A DNA stretch of 64,000 nt from Granulosicoccus antarcticus IMCC3135 (GTDB lineage: Bacteria; Pseudomonadota; Gammaproteobacteria; Granulosicoccales; Granulosicoccaceae). Location: positions 5,762,501 through 5,826,500 of the forward strand of contig NZ_CP018632.1 of NCBI RefSeq assembly GCF_002215215.1. The letters are read 5' to 3'. Shown here piece by piece: positions 35,485 through 45,674 of the stretch (positions within the stretch are counted from its first letter, which is position 1; every line of letters begins with the position of its first letter). Below the pieces are notes generated by a model. The model was not told the origin of the DNA and did not search any database. It saw nothing but the letters and a program-made list of their open reading frames with translations. The position numbers and the translations under genes were made by a program.

Positions 35485-37820
35485 TAGAAGATCGAACCGA
35501 TTGTAAACTGGAATTGCTGTTTCTCATCACCTTCCTGATCGTTATAGGGGTTTGAGAGACTGAATGTCAATGGTCCGACAGGCGACAACCAGACAAATGC
35601 AACGCCGTAGGAGCCTCTGAATTCATCAACATCGAAAGCATTCGTATCTTCGAAGACGTTGCCAAAATCGGTGAACAGACTCAGGCGAGTAGCACCAGGC
35701 TCTTCGACAAACGGTGGTGGAAAGATGACTTCCACAGTACCCAGTGTTCGGTAATCTCCACCAGCCGCATTATCCTTGCTATCTCTAGGCCCCAGACTAC
35801 CCGTGTCATAACCACGCAGAGTGCGAACGCCGCCAGCGAAATAACGATTGAAGAAAGGCAGGTTATCGAAGTCACCATAACCATAGCCTGAATCGACACG
35901 CAGCGTGCTGGACAGGGTGTAGCGATCGGTCAGGGCCTGAAAGAATTCAAAGCTGTAACCCAGTTTATAATAGGTGTAATCACTGCCGGGAATGGCTGCT
36001 TCCAACGACAATCGATGCGCGGTACCGTCAGTTGCAAAGACGGTTCGGTTACGCGTGTCATAGGTAAAACCCAGATTCAGATCGTAGATATTGAAGGTGT
36101 CCCCTTCCTCCTCCAGGAAGTTAACGACTTCATCCGAAGATTCTGTGGTCGTACCCAGCTCTGTTCGCTCATACCCCAGGCCGATGCGGAAAGTTGAAAA
36201 TTCGCTCAGTGGAACGCCGAAACGCACACTGGCTCCACGTGTGCTGGCCAGATAGCGAGAGGTCGAGTCCTGGTCACTGGTATCAGTTTCACGAATGAAA
36301 GCACCCACCGTCCGGCTGATACCGTCATCAGTAAAATACGGATTCTGAAACGACAGTGACAACTGTCGAACCGTATCGGAATTGTCGAACGAGAATTGCA
36401 GGCTTTCTCCGGTCCCGAACAGATTGTCTTGCTGAAAAGCAAGATTCACGGTTGCACCACCATCGCTGCCGTAACCCAGACCCGCACTGAAAGAGCCAGA
36501 CTGGCCTTCCTGAACCGTTATTTCCAGATCCACCTGATCGTCGGTGCCCGGTACTCGCGGCGTGCGGATACTGACACCTTGCATGAACGCCAGACGCTGT
36601 AAACGGATCCGTGATCGGTTAACCAGTGCAGGTGAAAATCGGCTGCCTTCCAACTGACGCATCTCACGTCGCAGAACCTCATCACGGGTCTTGTACTGCC
36701 CGGTAAAGGTAATTCTGCGGACATAGACTCGCTTGCCTGGCGAAATGACAAAAGTCAGCCCGACATCACGCGATTCATCGTTGATATCAGGCAGTACATC
36801 CACATCCGCGAAAGCATAGCCGTCCTGACCCAGGCGATCATTGATGGCGTTACTGCTGCTGACAATATCCTTACGTGCGAAAACATCACCTTCCTTGACG
36901 GTTATCAGTGATAGCAGCTCTTCTCTGGGGATATCAACTTCACCCTCGAGTTCAATACCGCGCAAGCGATAGCGCTCACCTTCGCGAATATTGATGACGA
37001 TGAAAATGTCGCGCTTGTCCTGAGAAATGGACACTTGCGTGGAATCGACTTCAAAACGAATGTAGCCACGATCCTGATAATAGGAGCGCAAGGTCTCGAT
37101 ATCCGCTGCCAGCTTGACCTGAGAGTACTCGTCAGCGGAACTGAATGGATTGATTTTCTTTTCGCTGGACTGCAGCAGATTGAGCAGAGTCTTTTCATCA
37201 AATGATTCGTTGCCGACAATATTGATGTGCTCGATACGGGCGACTGCACCTTCGGTGATGGTGATATCCAGCGCAACGCGATTTCGCTCCAGCTTCTCGA
37301 CATTGATGTCGATCTCACTACCGTAGTTTCCGGAACTGAAATATACCCGCCGCAGTTCGCGCTCAACGGTCTCCAGAATCGATCGGTTGTAGACACGACC
37401 GAGAGCGATATCTGCCTGCCGCAGCGACTTGGTCAGCTCCTCAGTATCGATCTTCTTGTTGCCGTTGATACTGATACTGCCAATGGCTGGCCGTTCCACG
37501 ACCTTGACCACCAGAATGTTCGTGCCTCGACGTTTGACAACCACATCGCTGAACAAGCCGGTTTCATATAACGCACGTAGCACTCGAGCGCTGTCCTCAC
37601 CCGGCACGAAACGATCGCGATTACGAATGGGCAGATAATTGAGAATGGTACCCAGATCGATTCTTTCGTTGCCCTCGATGACAATGTCCGAGACCACAAA
37701 ACCGCCAGGTTTAGTGGCGCCTCCATCTACTCGCGACACTGGCTCCTGTGCAATGACACTGCCGGCCGGCAGACCGAGCAGGAACAGAAGACCCAGTGAC
37801 GTTATGAAAGTACGACTCAT
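35484..37820 (-). CDS. bamA: Outer-membrane protein assembly factor BamA
   Basis: Core of the BAM complex that inserts beta-barrel proteins. It has a signal peptide (cleaved after a VIAQ-type site), five POTRA domains (starting at [18 protein letters not shown]; each about 75 residues) and a 16-strand Omp85 barrel ending in aromatic QFTIGSIF. The lid-lock VRGF-type motif appears as LRGYDTG. The longer frame to 37835 overlaps rseP by 19 bases; the ATG at 37820 (MSRTFIT) forms an ATGA junction with the rseP stop, so I choose it, giving 778 residues. Neighbours rseP and skp are canonical. Confidence 0.96.
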   Translation of the reverse strand: MSRTFITSLGLLFLLGLPAGSVIAQEPVSRVDGGATKPGGFVVSDIVIEGNERIDLGTILNYLPIRNRDRFVPGEDSARVLRALYETGLFSDVVVKRRGTNILVVKVVERPAIGSISINGNKKIDTEELTKSLRQADIALGRVYNRSILETVERELRRVYFSSGNYGSEIDINVEKLERNRVALDITITEGAVARIEHINIVGNESFDEKTLLNLLQSSEKKINPFSSADEYSQVKLAADIETLRSYYQDRGYIRFEVDSTQVSISQDKRDIFIVINIREGERYRLRGIELEGEVDIPREELLSLITVKEGDVFARKDIVSSSNAINDRLGQDGYAFADVDVLPDINDESRDVGLTFVISPGKRVYVRRITFTGQYKTRDEVLRREMRQLEGSRFSPALVNRSRIRLQRLAFMQGVSIRTPRVPGTDDQVDLEITVQEGQSGSFSAGLGYGSDGGATVNLAFQQDNLFGTGESLQFSFDNSDTVRQLSLSFQNPYFTDDGISRTVGAFIRETDTSDQDSTSRYLASTRGASVRFGVPLSEFSTFRIGLGYERTELGTTTESSDEVVNFLEEEGDTFNIYDLNLGFTYDTRNRTVFATDGTAHRLSLEAAIPGSDYTYYKLGYSFEFFQALTDRYTLSSTLRVDSGYGYGDFDNLPFFNRYFAGGVRTLRGYDTGSLGPRDSKDNAAGGDYRTLGTVEVIFPPPFVEEPGATRLSLFTDFGNVFEDTNAFDVDEFRGSYGVAFVWLSPVGPLTFSLSNPYNDQEGDEKQQFQFTIGSIF

Positions 37821-39187
37821 TGGAACAGTCGCCATAGATCGTTGTAGAAAGCTAGAAACATCAACCCACCCAGTAATGCGATACCTACTTGCTGACCCAT
37901 TACCTGGACCCGCTCTGATAGAGGTTTACCCCGAATGGCCTCCGCCGCAAAGAACAACAAGTGTCCTCCATCCAGCATCGGGATGGGCAGCAGATTGAGC
38001 ACCGCCAGACTGATACTGATCAGGGCAATGAAATTGATGTAGTGATCAATGCCGGTACTAGCCGACTGACCCGCATATTGAGCAATACTGATGGGGCCGC
38101 TGATATTGTCCAGAGATGCCTGTCCCAGCAAAAGCTTGCCCATCATGCGCAGTGTCAAAGCTGACATGTCCCAGGTCCGGACAAGAGCCTCACCAAAGGC
38201 TTCCAGTGGAGGATGCTTGACCACGACCCGCGCCTTCTCGGCAATCCCGGCAGATTGTGTTTCCAGGACACCAATGCGACCCACTGTCTCACTTCCAACC
38301 TGTACGGCTTCGGGAGTCAGTTGCAATGGCAGATTTTCGCCGCCTCGTTCGATCACAAGGTTCAGCTGAACTCCGGCGCTGGGTTGTACGATTTCTACCA
38401 GTGAGCGCCAGCTGTCCAAGCGCTCACCATTGATGGACAGAATCCGATCACCGGCCAGTAGCCCGGCCCCAGCGGCTGCGCCCTCTGGTGTGACCTCACC
38501 GATTATCGGATCGACTTCTGGCCACCAGATACGAAAACCAAGATTGGCCACGGCATCGCCATCAGACTTGAGCATGTCTGCCTGTGAAACAGGTAACTGT
38601 CGCACCAGCTGCTCTCCCGACGCACTTTCCACTTCAATGTCCAGTGGCCCGGATGCACTCATGGAGGATTCCAGCAATGCGATGCGGGCATCCGTCCAGG
38701 TTGGCGTGTTCTGTCCGTTGACAGAGACGATACGATCCTCGTACTGAAATCCGGCCTTGGCGGCAGCCGAATCCAGAACGGGCGCACCGACCAGCGGCGC
38801 TATGCCGCTGATACCGATCATCATGACTATCCAGTACGCCACAATGGCCAGCAGAAAATTGGCAAGTGGCCCGGCAATGACAACCGCGCTACGGGCCCAT
38901 AGAGGCTGTTGATTGAACGCCCGATGGCGTTCGCCCACAGGCACGCTGCCCTCGCGCTCGTCAAGCATCTTGACGTAGCCGCCCAGCGGAATGGCTGCCA
39001 ACACGTATTCGGTGTTGTCCACGCGCCCGGTATGCCGGATCAAGGCCTTGCCAAATCCGATGGAATAGCGAAGCACCTTGATACCAACGCGACGGGCCAC
39101 CCAGAAGTGACCGTACTCGTGTATCGAAATTAGCAGCCCTAATGCTGCCAGGAAAGCCAGCGCGCTGACGACTACGTTACTGAACAT
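37817..39187 (-). CDS. rseP: Site-2 intramembrane metalloprotease RseP
   Basis: Cleaves the anti-sigma factor RseA and remnant signal peptides within the inner membrane. The zinc motif HEYGH (His23-His27) lies in the first membrane helix, and LDGGHLLFF is the second conserved motif near the C-terminus ([11 protein letters not shown]). Two PDZ domains lie between (about 115-200 and 205-290; [48 protein letters not shown]). The length of 456 residues is standard. It lies between dxr and bamA, as usual. Confidence 0.96.
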   Translation of the reverse strand: MFSNVVVSALAFLAALGLLISIHEYGHFWVARRVGIKVLRYSIGFGKALIRHTGRVDNTEYVLAAIPLGGYVKMLDEREGSVPVGERHRAFNQQPLWARSAVVIAGPLANFLLAIVAYWIVMMIGISGIAPLVGAPVLDSAAAKAGFQYEDRIVSVNGQNTPTWTDARIALLESSMSASGPLDIEVESASGEQLVRQLPVSQADMLKSDGDAVANLGFRIWWPEVDPIIGEVTPEGAAAGAGLLAGDRILSINGERLDSWRSLVEIVQPSAGVQLNLVIERGGENLPLQLTPEAVQVGSETVGRIGVLETQSAGIAEKARVVVKHPPLEAFGEALVRTWDMSALTLRMMGKLLLGQASLDNISGPISIAQYAGQSASTGIDHYINFIALISISLAVLNLLPIPMLDGGHLLFFAAEAIRGKPLSERVQVMGQQVGIALLGGLMFLAFYNDLWRLFQ

Positions 39188-39218
39188 GTAAACATCATTG
39201 TGGGGGCTTGTTGGAAGG

Positions 39219-40403
39219 TCAGACGGCTATCTGGGTAATCAGACGTTGAACTGTCTCACGCGCCAGTGAATCTGCCTCAATGATAGTGCTCAAATCGCTG
39301 GCGGGGGATATTTTTGAGCATGCCAATGTTTGCTCTACCAACTCACTGAGTTGTAAAAACGCAACACGCTCATTGAGAAAAGCGTCCACAACCACCTCAT
39401 TGGCAGCGTTGAGGATGGTCGGTGCAGTCCCCCCTTCCCGCTGTGCTTCAAAGGCCAGCCGCAACAATGGAAACCGGATTGTGTCCGGCTCCTCGAAGTG
39501 CAAGCCGGACACTTCGAAGAGATTCAGCGGTTGAACCCCTGACGAGATACGTTCGGGCCAGGCCAGCGCATGAGCGATCGGTGTACGCATGTCTGGGCGC
39601 CCCATTTGCGCGATGACCGACCCATCTGCGTAACTGACCATGGAGTGAATGATGCTCTCGGGATGCACGACAACCTGCACATCGTCGACGTTGACATCGA
39701 ACAACTGGCAGGCCTCTATCACTTCCAGCCCCTTGTTCATCATGGTCGCAGAATCGATGGAAATCTTGGGCCCCATCGACCAGTTCGGATGCTTCAAAGC
39801 TTGTTGCGGCGTTACAACAGCAAGCTCTTCTTGCGTCAGATTACGTAACGGACCGCCTGATGCTGTGAGTAATATTTTTTCGATTCCGGCGGTGCTAACC
39901 CCCTCTTTCGTCGCTGGCAGGCTCTGAAAAATGGCATTGTGCTCACTATCGACCGGCATGATCAACGCACCTGATGCCTTGGCAGCCTGCATAAGCAACT
40001 GCCCACTCATGACAAGAGCTTCCTTGTTGGCCAGTAATATTCGCTTGCCTGCCTGAGCAGCAGCCAGTGTCGACAGTAATCCTGCAGCCCCGACAATGGC
40101 TGCGACAACCGTATCGACGGCCGTATCTGACGCCACTTGATTCAAGGCATCGGGCCCATGATGTACCTCCACGCTCAAACCGTGCTCTTTGCACAATTTA
40201 CGCAACTGCCCAGCCGCCTTCTCCGAGCCCAGTACCGCATGGACCGGTCTGTAGGCTACACACTGTTCGAACAGCTCCTGCACGCGCGTATGTGCAGTCA
40301 GTGCAAATACCGAATAACGATCAGGGTGGCGGGCGATCACATCCAGCGTACTCAGACCAATAGAACCGGTTGAGCCCAGAACTGCAATCGCTCTCACAGC
40401 CAT
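39219..40403 (-). CDS. dxr: 1-deoxy-D-xylulose-5-phosphate reductoisomerase
   Basis: Second enzyme of the MEP isoprenoid pathway (NADPH-dependent). The nucleotide motif GSTGSIGLSTLDVIARHPD (10-28), LANKEALVMSG and the metal/substrate segment MPVDSEHNAIFQSLP are intact, as are LTASGGPLRN and HPNWSMGPKISIDSATMMNKGLEVIEA. The length of 394 residues is normal. It overlaps cdsA by 10 bases. Products feed UppS, two genes upstream. Confidence 0.97.
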   Translation of the reverse strand: MAVRAIAVLGSTGSIGLSTLDVIARHPDRYSVFALTAHTRVQELFEQCVAYRPVHAVLGSEKAAGQLRKLCKEHGLSVEVHHGPDALNQVASDTAVDTVVAAIVGAAGLLSTLAAAQAGKRILLANKEALVMSGQLLMQAAKASGALIMPVDSEHNAIFQSLPATKEGVSTAGIEKILLTASGGPLRNLTQEELAVVTPQQALKHPNWSMGPKISIDSATMMNKGLEVIEACQLFDVNVDDVQVVVHPESIIHSMVSYADGSVIAQMGRPDMRTPIAHALAWPERISSGVQPLNLFEVSGLHFEEPDTIRFPLLRLAFEAQREGGTAPTILNAANEVVVDAFLNERVAFLQLSELVEQTLACSKISPASDLSTIIEADSLARETVQRLITQIAV

Positions 40404-41212
40404 ACCCAGACAAAGGCAAAGACAGGAACAGCGGCCAGCACACCATCCAGACGATCAAGAACACCGCCGTGACCCGGCAGAAGCTGGCTACTGTCTTTCA
40501 TGCCCGCAGAGCGCTTCATTCGACTCTCATACAAGTCTCCCAGCACCGAGGCCGCCGCTGATAACAGGGTAGCCACCAGCAACTTGAAGCCGTGCCCATC
40601 CGTCCAGTCTGCCATCAACAGCACCACGATCAACAGCAATGCGGTGGCTGCCAGGCCGCCGTATACGCCCTCCCAGCTCTTTCCCGGACTGATACTGGGT
40701 GCCAGCTTGCGATGTCCAAAGCGACGACCACTGAAATAGGCTCCAATATCCATGAACCAGACAACACACAAGGAATAGAGCAGCAACCAGGATGAGGCTT
40801 CTGGCGCATGACTACGCAGGTATTGCATCGCAACAGCCGTCAACAGAAACATGAAGGCACCCAACGCCAGCACAGGAATGTCCATGTCTTGCTCTACATG
40901 CTGACGAGGTGGGGCCAGGTAGAACAGCACCGGCACCGCCAGCCAGAACAGCAACCCTGCAAGCAAAAACCATTTCATGAGCTGAAGATCAAAAGGGATA
41001 TACAGCCCTATCAGTGCCAGCACTCCCGCCAGCGCCGCGTACACCAGTTGTCCATTTTCGCAGGACAAGCCGCACATGCGACTCCACTCCCACGCACAAG
41101 CTGCGACTACGAAGCCCAGCACCAACGCAAAGACATCAACCGATGTCAGAAAAAGAGCGCCGCTGAAAGCCAGTAGCAGTACAACTGCAGTAATGATTCG
41201 AGTCTTAAGCAT
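40394..41212 (-). CDS. cdsA: Phosphatidate cytidylyltransferase
   Basis: Makes CDP-diacylglycerol from phosphatidate and CTP at the inner membrane. At least seven hydrophobic segments are visible, and the C-terminal signature SVLGDLYESRMKRSAGMKDSSQLLPGHGGVLDRLDG carries the catalytic Asp residues. The length of 272 residues is typical. It overlaps uppS by 8 bases and dxr by 10, so translation of the three is coupled. Confidence 0.96.
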   Translation of the reverse strand: MLKTRIITAVVLLLAFSGALFLTSVDVFALVLGFVVAACAWEWSRMCGLSCENGQLVYAALAGVLALIGLYIPFDLQLMKWFLLAGLLFWLAVPVLFYLAPPRQHVEQDMDIPVLALGAFMFLLTAVAMQYLRSHAPEASSWLLLYSLCVVWFMDIGAYFSGRRFGHRKLAPSISPGKSWEGVYGGLAATALLLIVVLLMADWTDGHGFKLLVATLLSAAASVLGDLYESRMKRSAGMKDSSQLLPGHGGVLDRLDGVLAAVPVFAFVWVWL

Positions 41213-41945
41213 TGTTACCTGTTACCTGTTCACCGGTAAGACCGAATCTACGTTGACGACTCGCATAGAATTCCAGCGCCTTGGCCAACTCGGCATCGGA
41301 AAAATCGGGCCATAACACATCGGTGAAGTAAAGCTCCGTATAGGCCAGATGCCATAACAGATAGTTACTGATTCGCTTTTCTCCCCCCGTCCGTATAAAC
41401 AGATCAGGCTCTGGCGTGTCTGCCAACGAGACATACCGGGAAAAGGTCTCGATATCGATGGATTCCGGGTCAAGACTGCCATCTCTGGCCTGACGAGCCA
41501 GCTCCCGGGCTGCATTGACGATATCCCAGCGACCACCGTAGTTCACCGCAATCGCCAGCTCCAATCCGGTATTTGATTCCGTCAGCTGTTCCGCACGATT
41601 CATCTCATCCTGCAGCTTGACCTGAAAAGCAGAACGCTCGCCGATGAAACAAATCCGTACGTTATTCTCGCAAAGCTTGCTCACCTCACTCTTGAGTGCC
41701 CGCAGAAACAGGTCCATCAAGAGACCCACTTCCTTCTGGGGGCGATTCCAGTTTTCACTGGAGAAGGCGAACAAGGTCAGTGCATCAATTTTCTGACGGA
41801 CACAGGCCTCGACAATTCCACGCGTTGCAACGAACCCGGCCTGATGACCCGATGCCCGTGGTCTGCCCCTCTGTCTTGCCCAACGGCCATTTCCATCCAT
41901 GATGATGGCTACATGACGAGGACGGGTATTTTCGGAAGCTGTCAC
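41205..41945 (-). CDS. uppS: Undecaprenyl diphosphate synthase (di-trans,poly-cis)
   Basis: Cis-prenyltransferase building the C55 carrier for peptidoglycan and O-antigen. The catalytic Asp17 is in IIMDGNGRWARQRG, followed by GHQAG. FAFSSENWNRP and IRTGGEKRISNYLLWHLAYTELYFTDVLWPDF are family signatures. The length of 246 residues is normal. Its stop overlaps the cdsA start. Confidence 0.97.
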   Translation of the reverse strand: MTASENTRPRHVAIIMDGNGRWARQRGRPRASGHQAGFVATRGIVEACVRQKIDALTLFAFSSENWNRPQKEVGLLMDLFLRALKSEVSKLCENNVRICFIGERSAFQVKLQDEMNRAEQLTESNTGLELAIAVNYGGRWDIVNAARELARQARDGSLDPESIDIETFSRYVSLADTPEPDLFIRTGGEKRISNYLLWHLAYTELYFTDVLWPDFSDAELAKALEFYASRQRRFGLTGEQVTGNNA

Positions 41946-41976
41946 TGAAGACTCTCGCTGGCAGAACGTAAGCGGC

Positions 41977-41999
41977 TAGCCCGGCATATTCACGGGCTA
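41977..41999. other. Hairpin in the frr-uppS gap
   Basis: TAGCCCG (41977-41983) and CGGGCTA (41993-41999) form a perfect 7-base stem around 9 bases. It lies between frr and uppS with no T run, so it could be an intercistronic stability element rather than a terminator. Confidence 0.3.
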
Positions 42000-42021
42000 C
42001 AGTTAATGCAGACGTTAAACG

Positions 42022-42579
42022 TCACACTTCCATCAGATCGGCTTCTTTCTTCGCCAGCACTGCATCTATATTCTTGATGGCGGCATCGGTCAGCTTCTGA
42101 ACGCCATCCTCACCCTTGCGCAAATCATCCTGGGAAATTTCCTTTTCCTTTTCAAGTTCCTTGAGGTCTCCATTGGCATCACGACGTATATTGCGAATTG
42201 CCACACGTGTATTTTCAGTCTCAGCGCGCACCATTTTCACCATGTCCCGACGACGCTCTTCTGTCATGGGTGGTACTGGCACACGAATAACAGTGCCTGC
42301 TGTGTTCGGGTTCAATCCCAGATTGGAATTGATGATGGCCTTCTCGACTGCTGCCACCATGGACTGCTCCCAGGGAGTAACCGTGAGCATACGAGCATCC
42401 TCGATATTCACGTTTGCAACCTGACTCAACGGAGACTCCGCTCCGTAATAGTCCACTTTGACACTTTCAAGCAAGCTTGGATGAGCTCGGCCCGTGCGCA
42501 TTCGTGAGAGTTCGCTTTCGAGCGAGTCCGCCGTCTTACCCATACGGATCTTGGCGTCTTTGAGAATATCGTCAATCAT
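42022..42579 (-). CDS. frr: Ribosome recycling factor
   Basis: Splits post-termination ribosomes together with EF-G. The tRNA-mimic three-helix domain shows [35 protein letters not shown] at about 13-47 and [14 protein letters not shown] and [24 protein letters not shown] further on. The length of 185 residues is exact for the family. It follows pyrH by 17 bases. Confidence 0.98.
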   Translation of the reverse strand: MIDDILKDAKIRMGKTADSLESELSRMRTGRAHPSLLESVKVDYYGAESPLSQVANVNIEDARMLTVTPWEQSMVAAVEKAIINSNLGLNPNTAGTVIRVPVPPMTEERRRDMVKMVRAETENTRVAIRNIRRDANGDLKELEKEKEISQDDLRKGEDGVQKLTDAAIKNIDAVLAKKEADLMEV

Positions 42580-42596
42580 GATGGCTACCTGTAAAT

Positions 42597-43322
42597 TCAG
42601 TTTGCTTTAACCGTGGTCCCGATATTTTCGCCCATGATCAGGCGCATCAGATCCCCGCTGTTGTTCATGTTGAAAACCTTGACCGGCAGATTGTTCTCGC
42701 GACACATCACAATGGCCGTCGTATCCATGACACCCAGTCGCTTCTGCACAGCCTCATCAAAACTTACTGTCTCATACTTGACAGCATCATCAAATTTCAT
42801 CGGATCCTTGTCGTAGATACCATCCACTTTGGTACCTTTGATCATGACGTCTGCACCTACTTCCACGGCTCGCAGGCTGGCTGCTGAGTCTGTCGTGAAA
42901 AAGGGGTTACCTGTGCCGGCAGCAAACAAGACGATACGGCCTTTCTCCAGATGACGGACAGCACGTCGACGAATATAATCTTCGCAGACGGCATTGATTG
43001 GAAGTGCCGACATGACGCGGCAATAAGCTCCCAGATTCTCCAATGCATCCTGCATGGAAAGGCAGTTGATGACAGTAGCCAGCATGCCCATATGATCGCC
43101 AGTGACGCGATCCATACCGGCTTCCGCCAGGCCCGCACCGCGGAAGATATTTCCGCCACCGATGACCATTGCCACCTCGACACCAATATCACTGATCGCT
43201 TTTACTTCGCCGGCCAGACGGCGAATATAGACAGGGTCGATACCATAATCCATGTCCCCCATCAGCGCTTCGCCGCTGAGTTTCAACAGGACTCTTTCGA
43301 AGGCTGGACGTGCAGTTTCCAT
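42597..43322 (-). CDS. pyrH: UMP kinase
   Basis: Hexameric bacterial UMP kinase of the amino-acid-kinase fold. Key motifs are [12 protein letters not shown] (11-22), [12 protein letters not shown] and [17 protein letters not shown], with [12 protein letters not shown] near the C-terminus. The length of 241 residues is standard. A strong minus-strand terminator lies just upstream (43381-43403), so it probably has its own promoter and heads the pyrH-frr-uppS run. Confidence 0.97.
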   Translation of the reverse strand: METARPAFERVLLKLSGEALMGDMDYGIDPVYIRRLAGEVKAISDIGVEVAMVIGGGNIFRGAGLAEAGMDRVTGDHMGMLATVINCLSMQDALENLGAYCRVMSALPINAVCEDYIRRRAVRHLEKGRIVLFAAGTGNPFFTTDSAASLRAVEVGADVMIKGTKVDGIYDKDPMKFDDAVKYETVSFDEAVQKRLGVMDTTAIVMCRENNLPVKVFNMNNSGDLMRLIMGENIGTTVKAN

Positions 43323-43380
43323 GTGAGCATGACTCGTTTATTTTGCATCGGACCGACGGCAGGTCCGGACACATTGATAC

Positions 43381-43403
43381 AAAAAAGCCGGGACAGGCCC
43401 GGC
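43381..43403 (-). terminator. Intrinsic terminator between tsf and pyrH
   Basis: On the minus strand GCCGGG/CCCGGC (43403-43398 with 43392-43387) forms a 6-base GC stem with a 5-base loop, followed by six T residues (43386-43381). This would end transcripts of rpsB-tsf before pyrH. Confidence 0.8.
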
Positions 43404-43494
43404 GTCGTCACTACAATTCTAATGCGTAAAAAGCAGAGTGCACAATAAATATTGTTTCATCTGATCAATCGCCGTATTACTTATGGATCAAGTC

Positions 43495-43530
43495 GGCCCG
43501 GATTGAGGTTTTGAGACTTCAATCCGGGCC
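43495..43530 (-). other. GC-rich hairpin directly after tsf
   Basis: GGCCCGGATTGA (43495-43506) and TCAATCCGGGCC (43519-43530) are perfect 12-base arms with a 12-base loop, 11 bases after the tsf stop. No T run follows, so it may block 3' exonucleases or act with the second hairpin at 43381-43403 as a double terminator. Confidence 0.55.
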
Positions 43531-43541
43531 AAACATTACTG

Positions 43542-44411
43542 TTAGCTGCCGCGAACCTGCGCCATGACTTCTTCAGCAAAGTTTTCGACTTTCTTCTCGA
43601 TACCTTCGCCTACTTCCAGACGATGGAAGCTGACAACAGTAGCACCCTTCTCTTTCAGCAACTGAGCGATCGTCTGGTCAGGATTCTTGACGAAAGGCTG
43701 ACCGACGAGTGTGATTTCTGCCAGATACTTGCGTATACGTCCACCAACCATCTTCTCGACGATTTCTGGCGGCTTTCCACTTTCTGCAGCTTCTGCAGCA
43801 AAAATGGCTTTTTCCTTTTCCAGCAATTCTGCTGGCACACCGGTTTCATCCACACAAACTGGACGACTGGCAGCGATGTGCATCGCAATGTCGCGAGCCA
43901 GCTCAGCATCACCACCACTGACCTCACACACCACACCGATACGAACACCGTGCAGATATTCACCGAACACACCACCAGAGCTCTTGCCGGAGACACTTCG
44001 ACGAACCTGAATGTTCTCACCGATCTTTGCGACCAGAGTCTTGCGAGCTTCTTCGACGGGCTGTCCATCGACAACCAGCGTGTCGATAGCTTCAGGCTGT
44101 TGTTCCAGCACTGCACTGACCACTTTGTCGGTGAATGCCATGAAATCTTCTGCCTTTGCGGCAAAGTCAGTCTGGCTATTGATCTCGACCATGCCGAAAC
44201 TGGCACCATCAGCGCTGAGCTTGATGGCAACAACGCCTTCAGCAGCAGTATTTCCTGATTTCTTGTCAGCTTTCGCCAGACCAGAAATTCGCATGGCTTC
44301 CACTGCAGCGTCCATGTCGCCGCCAGCTTCAGTCAGTGCTTTCTTGCATTCCATCATGCCGGCGCCGGTGCGCTCACGCAGCTCCTTAACCATGCTTGCC
44401 GAAATGGCCAT
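43542..44411 (-). CDS. tsf: Elongation factor Ts
   Basis: Guanine-nucleotide exchange factor for EF-Tu. The N-terminal UBA-like domain holds VKELRERTGAGMMECKKALTEA (about 8-29), the TDF motif is in INSQTDFAAKAEDF, and two core subdomains and a C-terminal module follow. The frame extends upstream to 44507, but ATG 44411 begins MAISASM and has AGGGGA six bases before it, matching known EF-Ts N-termini; length is then 289 residues. It is cotranscribed downstream of rpsB. Confidence 0.97.
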   Translation of the reverse strand: MAISASMVKELRERTGAGMMECKKALTEAGGDMDAAVEAMRISGLAKADKKSGNTAAEGVVAIKLSADGASFGMVEINSQTDFAAKAEDFMAFTDKVVSAVLEQQPEAIDTLVVDGQPVEEARKTLVAKIGENIQVRRSVSGKSSGGVFGEYLHGVRIGVVCEVSGGDAELARDIAMHIAASRPVCVDETGVPAELLEKEKAIFAAEAAESGKPPEIVEKMVGGRIRKYLAEITLVGQPFVKNPDQTIAQLLKEKGATVVSFHRLEVGEGIEKKVENFAEEVMAQVRGS

Positions 44412-44528
44412 GTACATTCCCCTTCGAATTCTGTTGCCGGTCGTCACGTCAGACGACGGACCCGGGCTTGTGTTGAAAGTCAGTGGATATAACTTGCCAT
44501 GAGGCAATTATTGTCCAATTCGGAAATA

Positions 44529-44556
44529 CCTGATGGCTCAATCAAGAGCCATCAGG
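44529..44556 (-). promoter_or_regulatory. Perfect hairpin in rpsB-tsf gap, attenuator candidate
   Basis: CCTGATGGCTC (44529-44539) and GAGCCATCAGG (44546-44556) form a perfect 11-base stem with a 6-base loop, 20 bases after the rpsB stop. Partial termination between rpsB and tsf is described for E. coli. Here only a short TATTTCC follows on the minus strand, so strength is unclear. Confidence 0.6.
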
Positions 44557-44575
44557 CCGGTCCTGCCTAGTGGCT

Positions 44576-45466
44576 TCAGGCCGCAGGTGCAGCGTCGTCA
44601 CTGGCTGCAGGTGCAGCAGCAGCTTCAACAGCAGGTGCAGCTTCAACAGCAGGTGCAGCTTCAACCGGTGCAGCGACAGCAGCTTCTGCTGGTGCAGCTT
44701 CAGCGACGGCCGGAGACGTCACTTCAAGAGGCGCCTCGGCTTGAGCGTCTGCAGCAGCAGCCTCTTCCACATCCATCTTGCCTGAAGAGCGCTTGCCATC
44801 CTGAATAGCATTGGCAATAGCATCGACATACAACTGGATGGAACGGATAGCGTCGTCATTACCTGGAATTACGTAGTCGATACCATCAGGTGAATTGTTG
44901 GTATCTACAACACCAATAACCGGGATTCCCAGCTTTTTGGCTTCAGTAATAGCGATACGCTCATGACCGACATCGACCACAAACAGAGCATCCGGGAGAC
45001 GTTCCATGTGCTTGATTCCGCCCATGCCACGATCCAGCTTCTCGTATTCACGAGTCAGGCCCAGAGCTTCTTTCTTGCTCAGGCGCTCGAAACTGCCATC
45101 TTCACGCATGGCTTCAAGTTCCAGCAAACGCTTGACTGATTGCTTGACTGTCTTGAAGTTAGTCATCATGCCGCCTGACCAGCGACGGTTGACGAAAGGC
45201 ATGTTGCAAGCTTCAGCAGCTGCACGAACCGGATCACGGGCCGCACGCTTTGTTCCTACGAACAGCACTCGGCCATTCTTGGAAGCAATCTTGCCAGCAT
45301 AGTTAGTGGCATCGATCAGAGCTGGAAGACTCTTTTCGAGGTTGAAAATATGAATGTTGTTACGTTCACCGTAGATGTATGGAGCCATCTTGGGAGCCCA
45401 GTAACGGGTTTGGTGTCCGAAATGCACGCCTGCTTCAAGCATTTGGCGCATGGTTACTTCAGCCAT
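44576..45466 (-). CDS. rpsB: 30S ribosomal protein S2
   Basis: Ribosomal protein bridging S1 to the 30S body. The S2 signatures are [55 protein letters not shown] and [33 protein letters not shown]. The frame opens at 45541, but ATG 45466 (MAEVTMRQM) has AGAGGA seven bases upstream. The protein (296 residues) is longer than the 241-residue E. coli protein because of an Ala/Pro/Glu-rich tail of about 65 residues encoded partly by an 18-base tandem repeat. Confidence 0.97.
   Translation of the reverse strand: MAEVTMRQMLEAGVHFGHQTRYWAPKMAPYIYGERNNIHIFNLEKSLPALIDATNYAGKIASKNGRVLFVGTKRAARDPVRAAAEACNMPFVNRRWSGGMMTNFKTVKQSVKRLLELEAMREDGSFERLSKKEALGLTREYEKLDRGMGGIKHMERLPDALFVVDVGHERIAITEAKKLGIPVIGVVDTNNSPDGIDYVIPGNDDAIRSIQLYVDAIANAIQDGKRSSGKMDVEEAAAADAQAEAPLEVTSPAVAEAAPAEAAVAAPVEAAPAVEAAPAVEAAAAPAASDDAAPAA
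44623..44658 (-). repeat. 18-base tandem repeat in the rpsB tail
   Basis: CTTCAACAGCAGGTGCAG occurs twice in tandem (44623-44640 and 44641-44658), with degenerate further copies on both sides. It codes for the AAPAVE-type repeats in the S2 tail. Confidence 0.85.
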
Positions 45467-45608
45467 GGAATATCCTCTGGTTGGGTTTGGCCTCCGCAAG
45501 CCAACCGCGACAGACCCGTTCAGACTATTCTGAGTAGGCACCCGGTCGGGTTTGAATGACTTGCGTGTGAAATCCGGGAACAGGTAATCCTGCCCCGGTC
45601 AGCCCGTC

Positions 45609-45617
45609 TTTATAACA
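45609..45617 (-). promoter_or_regulatory. Extended -10 promoter candidate for rpsB-tsf
   Basis: On the minus strand TGTTATAAA (45617-45609) matches an extended -10 (TGN-TATAAA) with a poor -35. It would leave a leader of about 135 bases before rpsB, long enough for the S2-dependent control known for this operon. Confidence 0.4.
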
Positions 45618-45674
45618 CAATCCGAGCCAGCAATGTACACTAGCAGGCCCAAATCCAAACGGTCACCAAACACT

